Below, in pieces: positions 59,857 to 64,000 of a stretch of DNA of 64,000 nt. The position numbers and the translations under genes were made by a program. Under the pieces are notes generated by a model. It had not been told where the DNA came from. It saw nothing but the letters and a program-made list of their open reading frames with translations, and made no database searches. Numbering within the stretch: the stretch's first letter is position 1; each line of letters starts with the position of its first letter. The stretch comes from Streptomyces sp. NBC_01788 (GTDB lineage: Bacteria; Actinomycetota; Actinomycetes; Streptomycetales; Streptomycetaceae). The stretch is from the NCBI RefSeq assembly GCF_035917575.1, contig NZ_CP109090.1, forward strand, positions 4,464,001 to 4,528,000. The letters are read 5' to 3'.

Positions 59857-61020
59857 ATGGACGTCGGGCTCAAGCGCGAGCTGGAGGAGAAGGTCAGGAC
59901 GGGCGTCCGCCTGACCCGCGAGGACGGCATCGCGCTGTACGAGTCGGACGACCTCGCGTGGCTCGGCGGCCTCGCCCACGAGGTGCGCACCCGCAAGAAC
60001 GGCGACGTGGTGCACTTCAACGTCAACCGGCACCTCAACATGACGAACGTGTGCACCGCGTCCTGCGCGTACTGCTCCTTCCAGCGCAAGCCGGGCGAGA
60101 AGGACGCGTACACGATGCGCATCGAGGAGGCCGTGAAGCTGGCCAAGGCGATGGAGTCGGAGAACCTGACCGAGCTGCACATCGTCAACGGCCTGCACCC
60201 GAACCTGCCGTGGCGCTACTACCCGCGCTCCCTGCGCGAGCTGAAGGCCGCGCTGCCGGACGTGTCGCTGAAGGCGTTCACCGCCACCGAGATCCACCAC
60301 TTCGAGACGATCTCCGGGCTGTCCGCCTCCGAGATCCTCGACGAGCTGATCGACGCCGGTCTCGAGTCCCTCACCGGCGGCGGCGCGGAGATCTTCGACT
60401 GGGAGGTCCGGCAGCACATCGTCGACCACCGCACCCACTGGGAGGACTGGTCGCGCATCCACCGGCTGGCGCACGAGAAGGGCCTGAAGACCCCGTGCAC
60501 CATGCTCTACGGGCACATCGAGGAGCCCCGCCACCGCGTGGACCACGTGCTGCGGCTGCGTGAACTCCAGGACGAGACCGGCGGGTTCCAGGTCTTCATC
60601 CCGCTGCGCTACCAGCACGACTTCGTCGACATGCAGGACGGCAAGGTCCGCAACCGCCTCCAGGCCCATACCACCATGGCGACGGGCGCGGAGGCGCTGA
60701 AGACCTTCGCCGTCTCGCGGCTGCTCTTCGACAACGTCCCGCACGTCAAGGTGTTCTGGGTGATGCACGGCGTGCAGACCGCCCAGCTCGCGCTCCAGCA
60801 CGGCGCGGACGACATGGACGGCTCCGTCGTCGAGTACAAGATCACGCACGACGCGGACAACTACGGCACCCCGAACAAGCTGACCCGCGATGACCTGCTG
60901 GACCTGATCCGCGACGCCGGCTTCCGTCCGGTGGAGCGCAACACGCGCTACGAGATCATCCGGGAGTACGACGGCCCGGACCCGGCGCGCCGCGAGTCGC
61001 CGCAGCCGATGCGGGTGTGA
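59857..61020 (+). CDS. mqnE: Aminofutalosine synthase MqnE (radical SAM)
   Basis: 387 residues. The [4Fe-4S] ligands are C66, C70 and C73 in VCTASCAYC. The family signatures are TNVCTASCAYCSFQRKPGEK, HIVNGLHPNLPWRYY, SLTGGGAEIFDWEVR and HEKGLKTPCTMLYGHIE. It couples 3-[(1-carboxyvinyl)oxy]benzoate with SAM to make aminofutalosine. ATG 59857 follows GGAAAGAGG. It is the radical step of the futalosine route; mqnA, B, C and D are not in this window. Confidence 0.95.
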   Translation: MDVGLKRELEEKVRTGVRLTREDGIALYESDDLAWLGGLAHEVRTRKNGDVVHFNVNRHLNMTNVCTASCAYCSFQRKPGEKDAYTMRIEEAVKLAKAMESENLTELHIVNGLHPNLPWRYYPRSLRELKAALPDVSLKAFTATEIHHFETISGLSASEILDELIDAGLESLTGGGAEIFDWEVRQHIVDHRTHWEDWSRIHRLAHEKGLKTPCTMLYGHIEEPRHRVDHVLRLRELQDETGGFQVFIPLRYQHDFVDMQDGKVRNRLQAHTTMATGAEALKTFAVSRLLFDNVPHVKVFWVMHGVQTAQLALQHGADDMDGSVVEYKITHDADNYGTPNKLTRDDLLDLIRDAGFRPVERNTRYEIIREYDGPDPARRESPQPMRV

Positions 61021-61033
61021 GCCCACGCGCGCG

Positions 61034-61088
61034 GGGCCTGTCGTCACATTCCCCTCCGTCCTTCGGGCAACGACGGGAAGACAGGCCC
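61034..61088 (+). terminator. Nested terminator hairpin after mqnE
   Basis: GGGCCTGTC (61034-61042) pairs perfectly with GACAGGCCC (61080-61088); inside, CCGTC (61056-61060) pairs with GACGG (61072-61076). It lies 14 bases after the mqnE stop and ahead of the udgX start. Confidence 0.72.
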
Positions 61089-61133
61089 TGGCGCACCCCG
61101 TGAGGCCGCGTGCCGGGCGGGTACCCGTCCGGC

Positions 61134-61784
61134 GTGGCCACCACGAAGGCGCCCGAGGACGCCTACACCGCCGCGCCCTTCGTCCCCGAGCGCGCGGACC
61201 TGGCCGCCCTGCGCGAGGCGGCCGCCGGCTGCCGGGGCTGCCCGCTGCACCGGGACGCCACACAGACCGTGTTCGGCGCCGGGGACACCGGCGCCCGGGT
61301 CCTGCTCGTCGGCGAGCAGCCGGGGGACCAGGAGGACCGGCAGGGCCGGCCGTTCGTCGGGCCCGCCGGGAAGCTGCTTGACCGGGCGCTGGCCGAGGCA
61401 GGCATCGACCCGCGCGAGACGTATGTCACCAACGCGGTCAAGCACTTCAAGTTCACCCGCTCCGGGCCCGGCAAGCGCCGTATCCACAAGACGCCGAGCC
61501 TGCGCGAGGCGGTGGCTTGCGGGCCCTGGCTGGCGGCCGAACTCAGGCTGGTGGAGCCCGAGCTGATCGTGGTCCTGGGCGCGACGGCCGGCAAGGCGCT
61601 GCTCGGCTCCTCGTTCCGGGTCACCGAGGTGCGCGGAACGGTGCTGGAGGAGGAGATCCACGGGCGACGGGAGCGGCTGGTGCCGACGGTGCACCCCTCG
61701 TCCGTGCTGCGCGCGGACGACCGGGAGGGTGCCTACCGGGGGCTGCTCTCCGATCTGAAAGTGGCTGCGCGCACTCTGATGTAA
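61134..61784 (+). CDS. udgX: UdgX-family uracil-DNA glycosylase
   Basis: 216 residues from GTG 61134. Motif A is GEQPGDQEDRQGRPFVGPAG and motif B is VPTVHPSSVLR. Between them is the UdgX-specific loop KRRIH in SGPGKRRIHKTPSLREA; in Mycobacterium smegmatis UdgX the loop His forms a covalent bond with the DNA at the uracil site. The Cys in AGCRGCPLHRDATQTVFG, with later Cys, fit the Fe-S ligands of family 4/5-like UDGs. GTG 61110, with GAGG just upstream, would add 8 residues. It is independent of the mqn operon, beyond a terminator. Confidence 0.9.
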   Translation: MATTKAPEDAYTAAPFVPERADLAALREAAAGCRGCPLHRDATQTVFGAGDTGARVLLVGEQPGDQEDRQGRPFVGPAGKLLDRALAEAGIDPRETYVTNAVKHFKFTRSGPGKRRIHKTPSLREAVACGPWLAAELRLVEPELIVVLGATAGKALLGSSFRVTEVRGTVLEEEIHGRRERLVPTVHPSSVLRADDREGAYRGLLSDLKVAARTLM

Positions 61785-61800
61785 TAGATACGATCGCCAA

Positions 61801-62325
61801 ATGCCCCTTACTTTCACCCTTGATCCCGCCGTCGACCCCGCCCTGCGCGACGGCATCCTCGACCTGTGGACCGATGTCACGAACGCGGGCGGAGCGGTCG
61901 GGTTCCTGCCGCCCGCGACGCGGGAGGAGATACGTCCGGAACTGGTCAGGCAGCTGCTCGCGCTGACCGAGGGCCGCGCACGGCTGCTGGTCGGCCACGA
62001 CGAGGAGGGCCGGGTCGCCGCCACCGCCTTCCTGACCTTCAACACCCACCGGCTGATGACGCACTGGCTCTGGCTCTACACGGTGATGGTGCACCCGCGC
62101 CACCAGGGCCGGGGCCACGGACGGGACCTGCTGGCGGCCGCCGCGGACGCGGCCCGTGGGTTCCCCGGTATCGAAGCGATCCGGCTCACCTGCCGCGGCG
62201 GGCTCGGCCTGGAGCGGTTCTACGCCTCCTGCGGCTACAAGGAGGTCGGACGGGTGCCGGGCGCCATCCGGGTGGAGCCGGGTGACGACCGGGACGACGT
62301 GATCATGCTTCTGCCGCTGACCTGA
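61801..62325 (+). CDS. GNAT family N-acetyltransferase
   Basis: 174 residues with the GNAT fold: LWLYTVMVHPRHQGRGHGRD contains the acetyl-CoA motif (Q/R-x2-G-x-G/A), and GLERFYASCGYKEVGRVPGA is the C-terminal strand pair. It begins MPLTFTLDPAVDPALRDGIL. There is no ribosome-binding site upstream of ATG 61801, while TACGAT (61789-61794) could be a -10, so the mRNA may be leaderless. It follows udgX by 16 bases. The substrate is unknown. Confidence 0.87.
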   Translation: MPLTFTLDPAVDPALRDGILDLWTDVTNAGGAVGFLPPATREEIRPELVRQLLALTEGRARLLVGHDEEGRVAATAFLTFNTHRLMTHWLWLYTVMVHPRHQGRGHGRDLLAAAADAARGFPGIEAIRLTCRGGLGLERFYASCGYKEVGRVPGAIRVEPGDDRDDVIMLLPLT

Positions 62326-62427
62326 GGCTTTACCGGTCCTTCGCACCCCCATGAGTGATCGGGCATCCGGCGTGCTTCACTGGACGGTGCCCCTTTGGGA
62401 ACCTTCGGAACGGAAGAGTGGATTGAG

Positions 62428-62739
62428 ATGCTCCGCTACACGCTGATGCGCCTCGGAATCTTCGTGGGCTGCCTCGTGGTCGTCTGGGGCCTCGTCCACT
62501 CCGGGCTCGCCCCGCGCGGCCTCGGCGGCTCCAACGGCCTGTGGATCGCCACGCTCGCCCTGGTGATCTCCGCCCCGGTCAGCTTCGTCGCCCTGCGCAA
62601 GGAGCGGGACCGGGCGTCGGTGCAGGTGGCCCAGCGGGTGGACCGCATGAAGGCGAACTTCGAGGCCAACGCGGGCCAGGAGGACCTCGCCGACGACCGG
62701 GCGCGGTCCCAGGCGCAGCCGCGGGAGCAGGCGTCCTGA
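62428..62739 (+). CDS. DUF4229 small membrane protein
   Basis: 103 residues with two hydrophobic helices (about 6-25 and 36-55), the second flanked by VALRKERDRASVQVAQRVD, as in DUF4229 proteins. The tail is Glu/Gln/Arg-rich and cytoplasmic. ATG 62428 follows GGAAGAG with an 11-base spacer. The stop is followed closely by an array of degenerate 30-base repeats. No function is known. Confidence 0.85.
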   Translation: MLRYTLMRLGIFVGCLVVVWGLVHSGLAPRGLGGSNGLWIATLALVISAPVSFVALRKERDRASVQVAQRVDRMKANFEANAGQEDLADDRARSQAQPREQAS

Positions 62740-62872
62740 CGTCTGATGCGGGGAGCAGGCTCAGGGCGGCGTCCTGGCGTCTGATGTGGTCGGGGCAGGT
62801 GCCCTGGTGGCCTGATCAGGCAGGGTGGGTGTCCTGACGGCCTGATCCGGCCGGTACGGCGTCCTCGCGGCC
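62733..62872. repeat. Degenerate 30-bp tandem repeat
   Basis: The marker G(T/C)CCTG/C appears at 62733, 62771, 62801, 62831 and 62861, the last four exactly 30 bases apart. Units share GTCCTGxCGxCCTGATCxGG. The array begins at the end of the DUF4229 gene and stops 35 bases before the TetR gene. Confidence 0.7.
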
Positions 62873-62906
62873 GTCGGGCCGGTGCCCGAACCGTAGGCTT
62901 GCCGCC

Positions 62907-63575
62907 ATGGGTGCCGTGAGGACCGGGCGGATGCCGAGGGCGGTGCGGGAGCAGCAGATGCTCGACGCCGCCGTCCAGATCTTCGGGCGACGCGGCCACA
63001 CGGCCGCGTCGATGGACGAGATAGCCGAACTGGCGGGCATCTCCGAGCCGTTGGTCTATCTGTACCTGAACTCCAAGGAAGACCTCTTCACCGCCTGCAT
63101 CCGCCGTGAGGCCGCCGCGCTGACCGGGGCGGTCCGCGACGGAGTCCGCCCGGGACTGTCCGCCGACCGTCAACTCTGGGAAGGGCTACGGGCGTTCTTC
63201 ACACACACCGCCCGGCACCCGGAGGGCTGGGCGGTGCTGCACTTACAGGCCCGTACGCACGGCGAGCCGTTCGCGGCCGAGATCGCCGCGATGCGCGCGG
63301 AAATCGTGGCGTTCGTCGCCGAGTTGATCCTCGTCGCCGCCCGTGAGGCCCACCACGACCCCGCCCTGCCCGAGCGGGATGTCGCCGGGCTCGCCGAGGC
63401 CCTGGTCGGCGCCGCCGAGTCCCTCGCCGCCTGGGCCAACGCCACCCCGGGCGTCACGTCCCGCCAGGCGGCGGCGACCCTGATGAACTTCGCGTGGGCG
63501 GGCCTGGGCGACCTCATGGAGAACCGCCCCTGGAGCCCGCCGGTGGAGCCGGCCCGAGGACAGGGGCGGGGGTAG
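62907..63575 (+). CDS. TetR family regulator
   Basis: 222 residues. The N-terminal HTH is MLDAAVQIFGRRGHTAASMD then EIAELAGISEPLVYLYLNSK, a standard TetR start. The ligand domain contains ARHPEGWAVLHLQARTHGEP and ends in a Pro/Arg-rich tail. Leu113 is encoded by TTA (63243-63245), suggesting bldA-dependent, late expression. The ATG at 62907 has little ribosome-binding site (TTGCCGCC). The target may be the partial gene at 63850, which is the next gene; no operator palindrome was recognised. Confidence 0.9.
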   Translation: MGAVRTGRMPRAVREQQMLDAAVQIFGRRGHTAASMDEIAELAGISEPLVYLYLNSKEDLFTACIRREAAALTGAVRDGVRPGLSADRQLWEGLRAFFTHTARHPEGWAVLHLQARTHGEPFAAEIAAMRAEIVAFVAELILVAAREAHHDPALPERDVAGLAEALVGAAESLAAWANATPGVTSRQAAATLMNFAWAGLGDLMENRPWSPPVEPARGQGRG

Positions 63576-63849
63576 GGCCGGGGGTAGGGACGGGGTGCCA
63601 CGAGTCCCGTGACGCGGGCTCGTCCTGCTCGACCCGGTGCGCCGAGAGACCGGTCGGGGCACAGCCCTGTTCCCGGACCGTCTCCGGACCCTTCCCGAAA
63701 CCGCACGAACTCCCCATCCCGGCCCCGTACGATCCCGTATGCAACCGGCGGTAACACCCCGAGAGCGCGCACCACCGGTGAACGACCAGTGAGTGCAGCG
63801 CGTACCACCGCAGCAGAGCAGCGTGAAGCTGCAGGCACCAGGAGCCGCC
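63576..63849. promoter_or_regulatory. Gap between TetR gene and the last gene
   Basis: 274 bases without a convincing gene. It begins with a G-rich run containing two GGGGGTAGGG-like units, and has a possible -10 (TACGAT, 63727-63732) about 115 bases before the next start. Confidence 0.4.
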
Positions 63850-64000
63850 ATGCCCCTCTCGTACTCTTCGCCCTCGTCCCCGTCGTCCCACGGCGGTCCG
63901 GCCCCGTCACTCTCGGCGGGGTTCGACTACGACCCCGACGCGGGCCCGGCGTTCGTGGCGCCGCAGACCCGGCGGCTGGACGGCGAGGTGCGCGAGGCGT
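63850..64000 (+). CDS. Unknown protein, N-terminal part (runs off the window)
   Basis: The ATG at 63850 follows CAGGAGCC and opens a frame that continues to the window edge, about 50 residues. The start is Ser/Pro-rich (MPLSYSSPSSPSSHGGPAPS), then FDYDPDAGPAFVAPQTRRLD and GEVREA. The family cannot be recognised from this part. The coding bias is consistent with a real gene. Confidence 0.6.
   Translation, partial: MPLSYSSPSSPSSHGGPAPSLSAGFDYDPDAGPAFVAPQTRRLDGEVREA

Noticed and set aside
62733..62872. 30-base repeats as a CRISPR array.
   Set aside because: Units are adjacent and degenerate, with no spacers and no cas genes.
1..64000. tRNA genes as integration sites.
   Set aside because: No tRNA-like cloverleaf or T-loop sequence was found by eye near the hemD-hemB insert or the 41.7-45.5 kb island; a covariance-model scan would be decisive.

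Overview
The window is high-GC chromosomal DNA from a Streptomyces-type actinomycete. The signs are very strong G/C bias at third codon positions, many ATGA/GTGA start-stop overlaps, GTG starts, three regulators carrying the rare TTA (bldA-type) codon, a Rex-hemACD operon, class I lysyl-tRNA synthetase, futalosine-route menaquinone genes, and WhiJ/DUF397-type cassettes. No rRNA, tRNA, CRISPR array or intact transposase or integrase was seen.

Layout. 1-5.65 kb: the end of a glutaredoxin-like gene, then rex-hemA-hemC-hemD behind a Rex operator and a Crp-like palindrome. 5.7-15.56 kb: an accessory insert separating hemD from hemB. It holds a WhiJ-like HTH/DUF397/ATPase cassette (ATPase frameshifted), a Cys-rich unknown protein, a methyltransferase, a Cys-tailed protein, an HTH-TPR regulator with an internal Tat signal, a frameshifted winged-helix gene, a PH-domain membrane protein, and an aldehyde dehydrogenase behind an alcohol dehydrogenase remnant. 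15.6-25.3 kb: hemB, argS, lysS, a DUF2637 protein, two DUF3558 lipoproteins and rtcB. 25.3-35.9 kb: SDR plus a tiny membrane protein, YnfA-like protein, a luciferase-like monooxygenase/FMN reductase pair, a two-component system, an MprF-like lysyltransferase, a small membrane protein, cold-shock protein and DEAD-box helicase. 36.0-41.5 kb: ferredoxin, ferredoxin reductase, P450 and SDR operon facing a GH15 enzyme. 41.68-45.48 kb: a 3.8-kb island bounded by two copies of the 3' end of a conserved gene. 45.4-54.2 kb: that gene, hemL, a phosphatase, a Tat lipoprotein, and the tlpA-ccdA-resB-ccsB cytochrome c maturation set. 54.3-64 kb: SRPBCC protein, CDP-alcohol transferase, menaquinone genes (UbiD, MqnP, UbiX, Lrp, MqnE), UdgX, GNAT, DUF4229, TetR and a partial gene.

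Much of the window serves respiration. Rex senses NADH/NAD+ and sits on the haem genes (hemA, C, D, B, L). ResB/CcsB/CcdA/TlpA mature c-type cytochromes, and the UbiD/MqnP/UbiX/MqnE group makes menaquinone. In S. coelicolor, as I recall, the rex/argS/lysS block and the hemL/ccs/mqn block lie far apart, so this chromosome has probably been rearranged.

The most unusual content is the 41.7-45.5 kb island: a GHKL-ATPase/serine-hydrolase fusion diverging from a TTA-containing HTH-TPR regulator and an HFCD flavoprotein. Next is the split of the haem operon by decaying accessory genes.
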